From CAIKNB01 sp041658705 (GTDB taxonomy: Bacteria; Patescibacteriota; Patescibacteriia; 2-12-FULL-60-25): 64,000 nucleotides of DNA. The stretch lies in the NCBI GenBank assembly GCA_041658705.1, contig JBAZZT010000005.1, positions 1-64,000 of the forward strand. The letters run 5' to 3'. The position numbers and the translations under genes are program-made. Below the pieces are notes generated by a model. The model was not told the origin of the DNA. It saw only the letters and a list, made by a program, of their open reading frames with translations, and searched no databases. Positions 34,481 through 42,835 of this stretch are shown piece after piece (positions within the stretch are counted from its first letter, which is position 1; every line of letters begins with the position of its first letter).

Positions 34481-35499
34481 ACCTGCAAAAACTGCAAACC
34501 ACGCTGGATGAGATGGGACAAGCGAGCTATCGCCTGGCGCAAGCCAAGCGAGCTTTTTATACCGAGCTGTCGTCAGATTGGGATGCGCTTTCGGTTTTCC
34601 CCAAAGCCTTACGCGACAAATTGCGGGCCGAAGTGCCGTGGGATGAGTTGAAGATCGAGACGACACTCGAAAGCGCGGACGGAAAATCCGTCAAGCTGCT
34701 CTTGGTTTGTGCGGACGGCGCTAAGATCGAGTCGGTGCTCTTGCGGCATGAAGCGGGACGCAATACCGTGTGCGTCTCATCGCAAGTCGGCTGTCCCATG
34801 AAATGCGCTTTTTGCGCCACCGGAGCTTTGGGCTTCAAGCGCAATCTGACCCGCGACGAAATCGCGGAACAAGTCATCATCTTTGCGCGGCGCCTCAAGA
34901 TCGAGGGCACGCGAGTCACCAACGTAGTCTTCATGGGCATGGGCGAGCCGTTCGCCAATTATGACGAGACTTTGGGCGCGGCGCGTATCTTGAACGATCA
35001 CGAAGGTTTTGATTTGGGAGCGCGGCACATGACCATCTCGACTTGCGGACTCGTGCCGGGCATCAAAAAATTCTCCCACGAACCGCTGCAGATCAATCTC
35101 GCCATCTCGTTGCACTCCGCCATTCCGGAAACGCGCTTGCAGATCATGCCAGTCGAAAAGGCCTATCCGCTCAAAACTCTCATGGCGGCGGTGGATGAAT
35201 ATGCGGACAAGACCAATCGTAAAGTCCTGTTTGAATATCTGCTCTTGGACGGCGTCAACGACAGCCCGCGCGATGCGCAAGCCCTGATCAATCTGCTCAA
35301 ACATAATTTACGGCTGTATCAAGTCAACCTCATCAAATACCACGACACCGGCGTATTCAAAGCCACGCCGCTGGAAAAACGCCAGGCTTTCATGGACAAG
35401 CTCAAGCAAGCCGGCATCCTCGTCACCTTCCGCGTTTCGTTCGGCGAAGATATCAACGCCGCGTGCGGGCAGTTGGCAGGGGAGGGAGCAAGGGGGTGA
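34477..35499 (+). CDS. rlmN: 23S rRNA (adenine2503-C2)/tRNA (A37-C2) methyltransferase
   Basis: Radical-SAM methyltransferase acting on A2503 of 23S rRNA and A37 of some tRNAs. The cluster motif CPMKCAFCATG (Cys-x3-Cys-x2-Cys, about residues 106-113) and the substrate-binding MGMGEPFANYDE are present; 340 aa is normal. It starts inside the previous stop (ATGA). Its own TGA stop is the first three bases of a heptad hairpin. Confidence 0.96.
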   Translation: MNLQKLQTTLDEMGQASYRLAQAKRAFYTELSSDWDALSVFPKALRDKLRAEVPWDELKIETTLESADGKSVKLLLVCADGAKIESVLLRHEAGRNTVCVSSQVGCPMKCAFCATGALGFKRNLTRDEIAEQVIIFARRLKIEGTRVTNVVFMGMGEPFANYDETLGAARILNDHEGFDLGARHMTISTCGLVPGIKKFSHEPLQINLAISLHSAIPETRLQIMPVEKAYPLKTLMAAVDEYADKTNRKVLFEYLLLDGVNDSPRDAQALINLLKHNLRLYQVNLIKYHDTGVFKATPLEKRQAFMDKLKQAGILVTFRVSFGEDINAACGQLAGEGARG

Positions 35500-35576
35500 A
35501 TGTGGAATTTGGAATATGGAATCTAGAAGTCGGGATTCCATATTCTAAATTCTAAATTCACGAGTCCGACTTCTAG
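35497..35576. repeat. Heptad element with pseudoknot-type order
   Basis: Arm A (35497-35522) pairs with A' (35535-35560) with four mismatches, and arm B (35523-35533) pairs perfectly over 11 bp with B' (35566-35576). The order A-B-A'-B' is interleaved, so the two stems would form a pseudoknot or compete. Confidence 0.75.
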
Positions 35577-35602
35577 CTTCCAGCTTCCTGCTTCTAAAAA
35601 AT

Positions 35603-35636
35603 AAAACCCCGGTGGCGCTAGTGGTGCGCGACCGGG
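35603..35636 (-). terminator. Terminator after the pentapeptide gene
   Basis: CCCGGT / ACCGGG stem; on the minus strand it is followed by GGTTTTATTTTTT. Confidence 0.75.
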
Positions 35637-35668
35637 ATTGGTTGGAGAGTGAGCGATCCGTCGTCTGA

Positions 35669-36109
35669 TCACTTCGGACAGACGATGGATTTCCTGATGG
35701 CTGCGACGATGCGTCTTTTCAGCAACGGATCCACTGTCGCTTGGTCCCAACACGCGCCGGCGAGTTCGACGTTGTGCATTGAAACGTTGAGCATGTCGGC
35801 GGAGCCGAAGTCGGTTCCGCGAAGTTCGACGCCACCGAGCGCTGCTCCGCTGAAGTTGGCGTAGACGCAACAGGCTCCGCCCAGCTTGGCGCACGCCAAG
35901 TTCGCGCGACGCAACGAAGCGTCAATCATGACGCAATCGCTAAGGTTCGAACCGCTCAAATCCGCGCCATCGAGATTCGCCCGTTCGAGATTCGTGCGGA
36001 AGAGTTCCGCGCCCGAAAGATCGATGTGCGCGGTTGGATGCACCGTCCGCCACATGTTGAATTCTTCGACTGATCTTTTGAGCAAACTGACTAGCATTTC
36101 GTTCGCCAT
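35669..36109 (-). CDS. Pentapeptide-repeat protein
   Basis: A 146-aa protein with about 15 pentapeptides of the A(D/N)LxX type (ELFRTNLERANLDGADLSGS and onward), predicting a right-handed quadrilateral beta-helix. Some members mimic DNA and protect gyrase; the role here is unknown. A GGAGG ribosome binding site stands just before ATG 36109, with a TTGACA promoter and its own terminator, so it belongs to the orphan class. Confidence 0.85.
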   Translation of the reverse strand: MANEMLVSLLKRSVEEFNMWRTVHPTAHIDLSGAELFRTNLERANLDGADLSGSNLSDCVMIDASLRRANLACAKLGGACCVYANFSGAALGGVELRGTDFGSADMLNVSMHNVELAGACWDQATVDPLLKRRIVAAIRKSIVCPK

Positions 36110-36145
36110 CGCAGCCTCCGAGGTCTTGGGTTTGAAGGATGGACG

Positions 36146-36174
36146 AATTTAGCATTAAAAGCTAAACTTGTCAA
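36146..36174 (-). promoter_or_regulatory. TTGACA promoter of the pentapeptide gene
   Basis: Minus strand TTGACA (36174-36169), 17-nt spacer, TAAATT (36151-36146). Confidence 0.7.
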
Positions 36175-36182
36175 GATTTTAT

Positions 36183-37295
36183 ATGGCGAAGGCGGTTAAA
36201 AAGCCGACCGTCCTGGTCGGCATGTCGGGCGGCGTGGACTCGAGCGTCGCGGCTTTATTGTTGAAGAAGAAGGGTTTTGACGTCATCGGCGGTTTCATCA
36301 AAAATTGGAGCGACACCAAGGATTTGGCGACTGGCGAGTGCGCGTGGCTGGGGGAGCGACGCGATGCTATGCGCGTCGCGGCGCGCTTAGGCATTCCACT
36401 CGTAACTTTTGATTTTGAGAAAACTTATCGTTCCAAAGTCGTCAAGGATTTATTTCGAGGCTACGCAGCAGGCGAGACGCCCAATCCCGATGTTTTGTGC
36501 AACGAGTACATAAAGTTCGGTTTGTTCGCCGAGCAGATGGATAAAGTCGGCGCGCAGTTCGTGGCCACCGGACATTACGCCAGGGTCAAGCGCGACACAT
36601 TCGGCGCGCATCTTTTGCGCGGTTTGGATCCAGGCAAAGACCAATCATATTTCCTTTACCGCGTACCGCAAGCTGTCCTGCGCCGCACGCTTTTTCCCGT
36701 CGGTGCGCTCAAGAAAAGCGCGGTAAGAAAAATCGCCCGCGAGGCGCAACTGCCGGTCGCGCGCAAACCCGACAGCCAAGGCATCTGCTTCATCGGCAAG
36801 CTGGATATGGTCCAATTCTTGCGCAAGAAAATCCCATCCAAACCAGGGGACATCGTGGATGAATTCGGTAAGATCCTCGGACGGCATCAAGGTCTGGATG
36901 CTTACACCATCGGACAACGCCAGCGCATCATGGTCACGCAAGGCGTTCGGCCGTGGTACGTGGCCGATAAGGATCTGAAACGCAATCGGCTGATCGTGGT
37001 ACAAGGCGCGCAAAACCCTCGGCTCTTTCGCGACACCGCGGAGCTGCGTGATTTGAAGTGGATGTCTGGGGAAAAACCGACTAAGCCTTTCAAATGCCTG
37101 GTCCAAACGCGCTATCGCCAAGAAGCGGAGCGGGCTGTATGCTGGCCGACGAATAAACTGACCCGCTTGGTTTTCGTGGCGCCGGCCAAAGGCATGGCGT
37201 CTGGACAATCCGCCGTTTTGTATCGCGGTAACGAATGCCTGGGCGGCGGAGTAATCGCAAAAACTTACGATGCAAAAAAATCTGAACGAAAGTGA
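36183..37295 (+). CDS. mnmA: tRNA-specific 2-thiouridylase
   Basis: Thiolates U34 of tRNA-Lys, -Glu and -Gln. The ATP motif GMSGGVDSSVAALLLKKKG lies at the N-terminus, the first catalytic Cys is in NPDVLCNEYIKFG and the second in SQGICFIG. 370 aa from MAKAVKKP, a normal length. Its 3' end overlaps the next gene by 26 nt. Its promoter shares the gap with the divergent pentapeptide gene; no ribosome binding site is seen. Confidence 0.95.
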   Translation: MAKAVKKPTVLVGMSGGVDSSVAALLLKKKGFDVIGGFIKNWSDTKDLATGECAWLGERRDAMRVAARLGIPLVTFDFEKTYRSKVVKDLFRGYAAGETPNPDVLCNEYIKFGLFAEQMDKVGAQFVATGHYARVKRDTFGAHLLRGLDPGKDQSYFLYRVPQAVLRRTLFPVGALKKSAVRKIAREAQLPVARKPDSQGICFIGKLDMVQFLRKKIPSKPGDIVDEFGKILGRHQGLDAYTIGQRQRIMVTQGVRPWYVADKDLKRNRLIVVQGAQNPRLFRDTAELRDLKWMSGEKPTKPFKCLVQTRYRQEAERAVCWPTNKLTRLVFVAPAKGMASGQSAVLYRGNECLGGGVIAKTYDAKKSERK

Positions 37296-38079
37296 ACGCT
37301 CATCGGTACACAGGTTTGAGTGGATCTCGATGGTCTATCTGGTGTTGTTCGTCATGGCGGTAGTTTCACCTTCGATCGTCTCGCGTAATTATTTCGGGAT
37401 TCCGGAGGCACAGGTGGAAGAGATCTTGATTTTTTTGTTCGGGATTTCCGGCTTGGGCGTGTTTTCGCTTTACGACCGCTTGGTCGAGAAACGGCTCAAA
37501 GCACGCGACAAAGAAGCCGAGAACGCCGAACGCGCCATGAAAGAGCTGGCCGAGTCTTATCGCTACATCGGTTCGCTCAATCGCCATATCGAAGTGCTGA
37601 AATCCACGGTCAATGAAACGTCGCTTTCGCTGACCGCGCCTAAAATCGGAAAGAATCTGATGCAATCGCTTTTGGCCAACGCCGCGGCGTGCGCCGGTTC
37701 ACACGGTACGCTGTTGCGTTTCGTGGAGCTTGAGAAACTGCGCACCGAAAGCGAATACGGAGCGGAAACGAACGTGATCAAAATAGGCAACAAGCAACTC
37801 GTGCAGCTGCATGAAAGCCGCCAGCCGCACGCCTTTTTGCGCAGCGACGATGGCGCGGAGATCCTGGTCGTGCCTTCGGATCGCAAAGACTCGAAAGCGC
37901 GCGCTCATCTGATGCTATTAGTCGACTCCTCGCGTATCACGGAGGTTGAGTTGTCGCTGCTCAAAGTCTTCGCCAACCAAGCTGAACTGGTGCACGAAAT
38001 CCTGAAGCAAAAAGATAACGGCGCGCCGCTCGATAAACTCGACGAAGTGACCAAGATGACGCAAGGGGAAGTGTCGTGA
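37270..38079 (+). CDS. Membrane protein with coiled coil and GAF-like domain
   Basis: A 269-aa protein with two membrane spans near the N-terminus (MVYLVLFVMAVVSPSIV and the ILIFLFGISGLGVFSLY segment), a coiled-coil stretch (RLKARDKEAENAERAMKELA) and a C-terminal half with the spacing of a GAF/sensor domain (MQSLLANAAACAGSHGTLLR, ending LLKVFANQAELVHEILKQ). No kinase or cyclase domain follows. It may be a sensor that signals through a partner (inference). Confidence 0.65.
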   Translation: MQKNLNESERSSVHRFEWISMVYLVLFVMAVVSPSIVSRNYFGIPEAQVEEILIFLFGISGLGVFSLYDRLVEKRLKARDKEAENAERAMKELAESYRYIGSLNRHIEVLKSTVNETSLSLTAPKIGKNLMQSLLANAAACAGSHGTLLRFVELEKLRTESEYGAETNVIKIGNKQLVQLHESRQPHAFLRSDDGAEILVVPSDRKDSKARAHLMLLVDSSRITEVELSLLKVFANQAELVHEILKQKDNGAPLDKLDEVTKMTQGEVS

Positions 38080-38167
38080 GTCATGGAACGCGGATCATGG
38101 AACAGGACATGGCGAAAAATACGGCTTGGTGTAACATGTTCCGTGTTATATGATCCATGTTCCGTGA
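38080..38167. repeat. Heptad-like hairpin (ATCATGGAAC words)
   Basis: A left arm from 38080 (GTCATGGAAC and GATCATGGAAC words) and a right arm to 38167 pair over about 24 nt with mismatches. It begins directly after the previous stop codon and ends 7 nt before the alaS start. Confidence 0.75.
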
Positions 38168-38174
38168 CCAAAAT

Positions 38175-40013
38175 ATGACCGCTGCCGACATCCGCCAAAA
38201 GTACCTGGATTTTTTCAAGCAGAAGGGGCACGCCATCTTGCCTTCAGCTTCACTTATCCCGGAAAACGATCCGACCGTACTCTTTACCACGGCCGGCATG
38301 CATCCGTTGGTGCCGTTTTTGCAGGGTCAAGAACATGCCTCGGGCAAGCGATTGGCCAGCGCGCAAAAGTGCGTGCGCACGGATGACATCGAGGAAGTCG
38401 GAGACAACCGCCACCTGACTTTTTTTGAGATGCTCGGCAACTGGTCGCTGGGCGATTATTTCAAGCAGGAAGCCATCGGTTGGTCCTACGAATTTTTGAC
38501 CCATCAGACTTGGATGGGGTTGGATCCGCTCAAACTCTACGTCACGGTTTTTGAAGGAGATGCGGATGCGCCGCGCGACGAAGAATCTATCCAAATTTGG
38601 CAAGCGCTGTTCGAGATACAGGGCATCGCGGCAGAGCTGGGCGTGGCGGGTCGTGATGAACCGGCGCAGGGTGCGGAGGGCGCGCGCATCTACGCTTATC
38701 CCAAAAAGAAAAATTGGTGGGGACCGGCCGGGCAAACCGGACCGTGCGGACCGGATACCGAGATGTTCTACGACACGGGTCGTGAACATGACCATGCTTT
38801 CGGCGCGGTCTGCCATCCTAACTGCGACTGCGGACGTTTCATCGAGATTTGGAACGACGTCTTCATGCAGTACGATAAACATTCTGACGGGAGTTTTAAG
38901 CCGCTCAAGCAGAAGAATGTGGACACGGGCATGGGCCTCGAACGCATGGCGGCCGTGATGCAGAAAGTCCCAACGGTCTTCGATGCCCAAGAATTCAAAG
39001 TCATCCTGCAAGCCATCGAAAACGCGTCGGACAAGACTTACGGGCAAGACGAAGCGTTTGACCGTTCAATCCGCATCATCGCCGATCACGTGCGTTCCGC
39101 CGTGTTCATCATCGGCGATCAGCGCGGTGTCGCGCCGTCCAATATCGGCCAGGGTTACATCGTGCGGCGTCTGTTGCGACGTGCCGTGCGCGAAGGCCGA
39201 CGTCTTGGCATCACCGAATCTTTCCTCGCGAAGATCGCATTGGTCGTGATCGGCGAATACGGAGTTCAGTATCAGGAACTCGAGACGAATCAAGAGCGCA
39301 TCGTGACGGAAATCCGCAAAGAAGAAGAAAAATTCGCCAAGACGATCGAAAAAGGCATGAAGGAGTTCGCCCGCATGTCGAAAGATCGCGCGGTCACGGG
39401 AGAGGACGCTTTCATCCTGTTTTCGACTTATGGTTTTCCGTTGGAGCTCACGCAGGAATTAGTGAAAGAGGCCGGCGGCGCCATCGACCTTTCGGCTTTC
39501 GAATCTGAATTCAAAAAACACCAAGAGCTGTCGCGCACCGCTTCAGCCGGCACGTTCAAGGGCGGACTAGCCGACCACTCCGCGGAAACGACGCGGCTGC
39601 ATACCGCGACGCACCTGCTGCATCAAGCTTTGCGCCAAGTCTTGGGTGATCATGTGGCACAGAAGGGGAGTAACATCACCGTCGAGCGCTTGCGCTTCGA
39701 TTTCTCCCATCCGCAAAAAATGACGCCGGAAGAAATCAAACAAGTCGAAGATATCGTAAATGAGGTCATCAAGCGCGATTTGTCGGTCACGCGCGAAGAG
39801 ATGACGGTCGAAGAAGCGAAGAAAAGCGGCGCCATCGGGTTGTTCGAGCAAAAGTACGGCGATAAAGTTAGCGTGTATACGGTCGGGGATTTTTCGAAAG
39901 AGATTTGCGGTGGGCCGCACGTGGAACATACGGGCGAGATTGGCGCGTTCAAGATCCAAAAAGAAGAAGCAGTTTCAGCCGGCGTGAGGAGGATTAAAGC
40001 GGTACTGATTTAA
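38175..40013 (+). CDS. alaS: Alanyl-tRNA synthetase, short form lacking the C-terminal domain
   Basis: Charges tRNA-Ala. The class II catalytic region (FFEMLGNWSLGDYF, GPCGPDTEMFYD, GMGLERMAAV) and the editing domain (HTATHLLHQ near residue 475, CGGPH near 577) are complete. At 612 aa it stops right after the editing domain, whereas typical AlaS is about 870 aa with DHHA1/C-Ala domains. No remnant of these follows: the next gene begins 37 nt on. Start 38175 (MTAADIRQKYL) was chosen. Confidence 0.93.
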   Translation: MTAADIRQKYLDFFKQKGHAILPSASLIPENDPTVLFTTAGMHPLVPFLQGQEHASGKRLASAQKCVRTDDIEEVGDNRHLTFFEMLGNWSLGDYFKQEAIGWSYEFLTHQTWMGLDPLKLYVTVFEGDADAPRDEESIQIWQALFEIQGIAAELGVAGRDEPAQGAEGARIYAYPKKKNWWGPAGQTGPCGPDTEMFYDTGREHDHAFGAVCHPNCDCGRFIEIWNDVFMQYDKHSDGSFKPLKQKNVDTGMGLERMAAVMQKVPTVFDAQEFKVILQAIENASDKTYGQDEAFDRSIRIIADHVRSAVFIIGDQRGVAPSNIGQGYIVRRLLRRAVREGRRLGITESFLAKIALVVIGEYGVQYQELETNQERIVTEIRKEEEKFAKTIEKGMKEFARMSKDRAVTGEDAFILFSTYGFPLELTQELVKEAGGAIDLSAFESEFKKHQELSRTASAGTFKGGLADHSAETTRLHTATHLLHQALRQVLGDHVAQKGSNITVERLRFDFSHPQKMTPEEIKQVEDIVNEVIKRDLSVTREEMTVEEAKKSGAIGLFEQKYGDKVSVYTVGDFSKEICGGPHVEHTGEIGAFKIQKEEAVSAGVRRIKAVLI

Positions 40014-40049
40014 GTACGAGTGCTACACATGTGTTGGTAAGCGAATGAT

Positions 40050-40688
40050 ATGGAAAATGAAGATATCACATTGATTTCAGATGAAAAAGTCATCTCTATT
40101 CCGATTAAAGAAAATCGAGAACCTTTAGTTGATCTAAGATTTTTTAATGGCAAAATCGATATTAAAGGAGCGGAGTCTACTCTGTTGAGGGAATCGGCGG
40201 CGCATAAGTTATTGCAAGCGATGGAATTATTACCGAATGACTTTAGTATTAGGATTTTCGAGTGTTACAGATCGCTTTCTGTACAAAGAAGAATATACGA
40301 AGAATTTCTCGAGGCGCTGAAGAAAAAACATGCAGATTGGGAAGAGAATGTATTAATTAGAGAAGCGAGTAAATTTGTCGCGCCACCGAATATCGAGCCG
40401 CCCCATACAACGGGCGCTGCGGTAGATTTGACCTTGATAAGAAGGAATGGTCAGGAAATCGATATGGGCACAGTTTTAAACGCTGATCCTGAAGAATGCG
40501 GCTATCGTTGTTTTACTAGTGCTGTCGATATTTCTGACGAAGCCAAAAAGAATAGGAATGTTCTGGTCTCGGCTTTATCTGAATGTGGTTTTGTAAATTA
40601 TCCAACTGAATGGTGGCATTGGTCTTACGGAGATCGTTACTGGGCTTTTATGAATAACTTACCTTTTGCTATTTACGGAAGTATTTAA
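40050..40688 (+). CDS. D-alanyl-D-alanine dipeptidase (VanX/DdpX family)
   Basis: A 212-aa peptidase of family M15D that cleaves free D-Ala-D-Ala. The zinc and catalytic motifs HTTGAAVDLTL (H-x3-G-x2-V-D) and TEWWHWSYGDRYW (E-x-W-H) are present. The gene is clearly more AT-rich than its neighbours and uses different codons, suggesting recent transfer. It shares one base with the MazG-like gene. Possible roles are recycling of wall dipeptides or glycopeptide tolerance; no VanA/VanH partner is nearby. Confidence 0.88.
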   Translation: MENEDITLISDEKVISIPIKENREPLVDLRFFNGKIDIKGAESTLLRESAAHKLLQAMELLPNDFSIRIFECYRSLSVQRRIYEEFLEALKKKHADWEENVLIREASKFVAPPNIEPPHTTGAAVDLTLIRRNGQEIDMGTVLNADPEECGYRCFTSAVDISDEAKKNRNVLVSALSECGFVNYPTEWWHWSYGDRYWAFMNNLPFAIYGSI

Positions 40689-41101
40689 TGAACATTATGG
40701 AGATAGATGAATTTCAAAAGTTCGTCCATGAATTCAAATATGCGCGCGGTTGGGAAAAGCGCCATGAACCCAAGGATTTATTGCTCGGGTTAGTCGAGGA
40801 AATCGGGGAATTCAGGAACCTGATCAAATGGAAAAACGACGCCCAGATCAGGCAAACGCTGATCGAAGATCAAAGCCCGGAAGCCAGGGCGGAGATCGTG
40901 GATTTTTTCGGAGATATGCTTTGGTATCTCGGCACGCTGGCGGATTATTGCCAGATCGACATGCGCGAAGCCATGGACTTCATTCAAAAAGAGTTCCAAT
41001 GGCGTTTTCCCGTCGAAAAGACGAACCTCAACGGGACGAACCCGAAAGATGGAGGTTATGATGGGAAGTATGCGGGGGGACATGAAGCTGGAGAGTCGTG
41101 A
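40688..41101 (+). CDS. MazG-like nucleotide pyrophosphohydrolase
   Basis: A 137-aa all-alpha NTP pyrophosphatase. The metal-binding pattern LVEEIGEF and EIVDFFGDMLWYLGTLADY (E-x3-D type) is clear. It starts at the stop of the VanX-like gene. The C-terminus is glycine-rich (GGYDGKYAGGHEAGES) and its stop codon is the first three bases of a heptad hairpin. Confidence 0.83.
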   Translation: MNIMEIDEFQKFVHEFKYARGWEKRHEPKDLLLGLVEEIGEFRNLIKWKNDAQIRQTLIEDQSPEARAEIVDFFGDMLWYLGTLADYCQIDMREAMDFIQKEFQWRFPVEKTNLNGTNPKDGGYDGKYAGGHEAGES

Positions 41102-41169
41102 ATTTAGAATTTGGAATTTAGAAGTCAGAAGTCAGGACTCCATATTCCACATTCTAAATTCCAAATTCA
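41099..41169. repeat. Heptad hairpin element (GAATNTN words)
   Basis: Left arm 41099-41138 and right arm 41139-41169, with TGAATTT...AAATTCA ends and word changes between arms. It begins with the TGA stop of the MazG-like gene, as at rlmN. Confidence 0.8.
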
Positions 41170-41187
41170 CCCCAACCCCCCCCCGAT

Positions 41188-41216
41188 TTGACCCTTTTCA
41201 CCCCCTAAAGTATACT
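41188..41216 (+). promoter_or_regulatory. Promoter of the ribosomal protein operon
   Basis: TTGACC (41188-41193), 17-nt spacer, TATACT (41211-41216). It is one of the best promoters in the window; the leader to infA is about 40-50 nt. Confidence 0.7.
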
Positions 41217-41271
41217 TTTCCCAAGAAATATCATAAAAGCTCTCGTGACATGCCACAGATAAATGCCCCAT

Positions 41272-41502
41272 ATGCAATCCAATAATCCTGGAAACAAGGA
41301 TTTTGTTGTAGTTAAAGGTCTGGTCGAGGAGGCGCTGCCGTCTGCAGCGTTTCGGGTCAAGCTCGACAACGGACACGTTATTTTGTGTCATTTAGCAGGA
41401 AAATTGCGCATGAATCGCATCCGACTTACCCCTGGAGACGAGGTTCAGGTGGAATTAAGCCCCTACGATTTGACAAAAGGCCGGATTACCTATAGATTAT
41501 AG
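41272..41502 (+). CDS. infA: Translation initiation factor IF-1
   Basis: A 76-aa OB-fold factor occupying the ribosomal A site during initiation. VKGLVEEALPSAAFRVKLDN, HLAGKLRMNRIRLTPGDEV and SPYDLTKGRITYR match the family along its length. An upstream ATG at 41263 would add MPH. First gene of the infA-rpsI run. Confidence 0.95.
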   Translation: MQSNNPGNKDFVVVKGLVEEALPSAAFRVKLDNGHVILCHLAGKLRMNRIRLTPGDEVQVELSPYDLTKGRITYRL

Positions 41503-41554
41503 CCCGCTTGACGAATCACCGCGGAGACCACAAACTCGCGCGATACGCGAAACT

Positions 41555-41671
41555 ATGAAAGTAAGATCTTCTGTAAAAGCTATGTGTCGGGATTGCCAGG
41601 TGATCCGCCGAAAGGGTCGCGTTGCTGTTATCTGCAAAAAGAATCCCAAACACAAACAACGCCAGGGATAA
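41555..41671 (+). CDS. rpmJ: 50S ribosomal protein L36
   Basis: A 38-aa protein beginning MKVRSSVKAMCRDC and continuing with QVIRRKGRVAVICKKNPKHK, the zinc-binding L36 pattern (Cys-x2-Cys ... Cys-x4-His). It lies in the usual place between infA and rpsM. Confidence 0.95.
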   Translation: MKVRSSVKAMCRDCQVIRRKGRVAVICKKNPKHKQRQG

Positions 41672-41704
41672 AGGTTTAAAAAATACGGCTGCACGGTCCA
41701 AACA

Positions 41705-41821
41705 TGAATATCCAATCACCAAATTCCAATAACCGAACGATTACCCGATTCAACTTGAACGAATCGGGTCATGTGGTTTTTGGTGATTATTTGTTTATTG
41801 GAATTTGATTATTGATTATTT
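41705..41821. repeat. Heptad-like hairpin with inner GC hairpin
   Basis: Outer arms of AT-rich words (CCAAATTCCAATAA on the left, its complement on the right) pair with mismatches. A perfect 9-bp inner stem ACCCGATTC/GAATCGGGT lies in the middle. It fills the rpmJ-rpsM gap. Confidence 0.75.
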
Positions 41822-41831
41822 AACGAACACT

Positions 41832-42218
41832 ATGGCACGCATCGCTGGAGTGACCCTCCCCGCAAACAAGCGCATCGAGATCGGGCTGACCTACATCTAC
41901 GGAATCGGCAGCATGACCGCGCGCAAGATCATAAAAGAGACCGGCATCTCGCCGGACATTCGCGTCAAGGACTTGAGCGAAGCGCAGGCCAACATGTTGC
42001 GTGACGTTGTCGAGAAGTCGCACAAGGTTGAAGGCGAACTGCGACGCGACGTGCTCTCGAACATCAAGCGTCTCAAAGACATCGGCAGCTACCGCGGTCA
42101 GCGCCACAGCAAGAATCTGCCGGCCCGCGGCCAGCGCACCAAGACCAACTCGCGCACCGTGCGGGGCAACGTCCGCCGCACCACCGGTTCGGGCAAGCGC
42201 AAGCTGGACAAGAAATAA
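41832..42218 (+). CDS. rpsM: 30S ribosomal protein S13
   Basis: A 128-aa head protein of the small subunit. MARIAGVTLPANKRIEIGLT and the C-terminal RGQRTKTNSRTVRG are family signatures. Start 41832 was chosen; the 27 nt of open frame upstream belong to the heptad element. Confidence 0.97.
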   Translation: MARIAGVTLPANKRIEIGLTYIYGIGSMTARKIIKETGISPDIRVKDLSEAQANMLRDVVEKSHKVEGELRRDVLSNIKRLKDIGSYRGQRHSKNLPARGQRTKTNSRTVRGNVRRTTGSGKRKLDKK

Positions 42219-42225
42219 TAATTTA

Positions 42226-42260
42226 TAGAGGGTAGAGAGTAGAAGGTAGAAAGTAGCCAA
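42226..42260 (+). repeat. Heptad words between rpsM and rpsK
   Basis: Four to five 7-bp words of the TAGAGGG/TAGAGAG/TAGAAGG/TAGAAAG type, single-armed, with no complementary arm. Confidence 0.75.
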
Positions 42261-42285
42261 CCAACCAAAAACACCAATTATCACT

Positions 42286-42735
42286 ATGTCGGACGAAAGC
42301 AAAACCCAGGTCGCAACCGAGGAAGCGACTGAAAAGAAATCGACCAAGGCCACGCCAAAACCGCGCAAGAAGACCAAGGCCAAGACCGCGATTTCGCACG
42401 CCAAGGCGTATATCCAGGCGACTTATAACAACACCATCGTCACGTTGGCTGATTTGAACGGCAACGTGTTGGCTTGGTCGAGCGCCGGTTCGTCGGGTTT
42501 TAAGGGTCCGAAAAAGTCCACGCCTTACGCCGCTTCCATCGTGGTGCGCAACGCCCTGGAAAAAGCCGGGGATTACGGAATCAAGGAAATCAACTTGTTC
42601 ATCACGGGCGTCGGACAAGGCCGCGAAGGTGCGATCCGGGCTTTTCATGCCAATAACATCAACGTGCTATCGATTAAAGATGTAACTCCGATTCCGCATA
42701 ACGGCTGCCGTCCGCCGCGGCCGCGTCGCGTCTAA
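42286..42735 (+). CDS. rpsK: 30S ribosomal protein S11
   Basis: A 149-aa platform protein. The core AYIQATYNNTIVTLADLNGN, SSGFKGPKKSTPYAA and NGCRPPRPRRV is typical. The first 35 residues are a Lys/Thr/Glu-rich extension, longer than usual. Confidence 0.97.
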   Translation: MSDESKTQVATEEATEKKSTKATPKPRKKTKAKTAISHAKAYIQATYNNTIVTLADLNGNVLAWSSAGSSGFKGPKKSTPYAASIVVRNALEKAGDYGIKEINLFITGVGQGREGAIRAFHANNINVLSIKDVTPIPHNGCRPPRPRRV

Positions 42736-42738
42736 TTA

Positions 42739-42828
42739 TGAATAACCAAATTTCAATAATCAATAATCATTCAAACACCAAAGAAACGCTGACGGAATTG
42801 TTTATTGCTTATTGTTTATTGCTTATTT
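42739..42828. repeat. Heptad hairpin element (TTATTGC words)
   Basis: Left arm about 42739-42771 (AATCAATAATCATT type) and right arm 42796-42828 of TTTATTG/CTTATTG words, imperfectly complementary. It lies between rpsK and rpsD. Confidence 0.75.
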
Positions 42829-42835
42829 AACCTGT

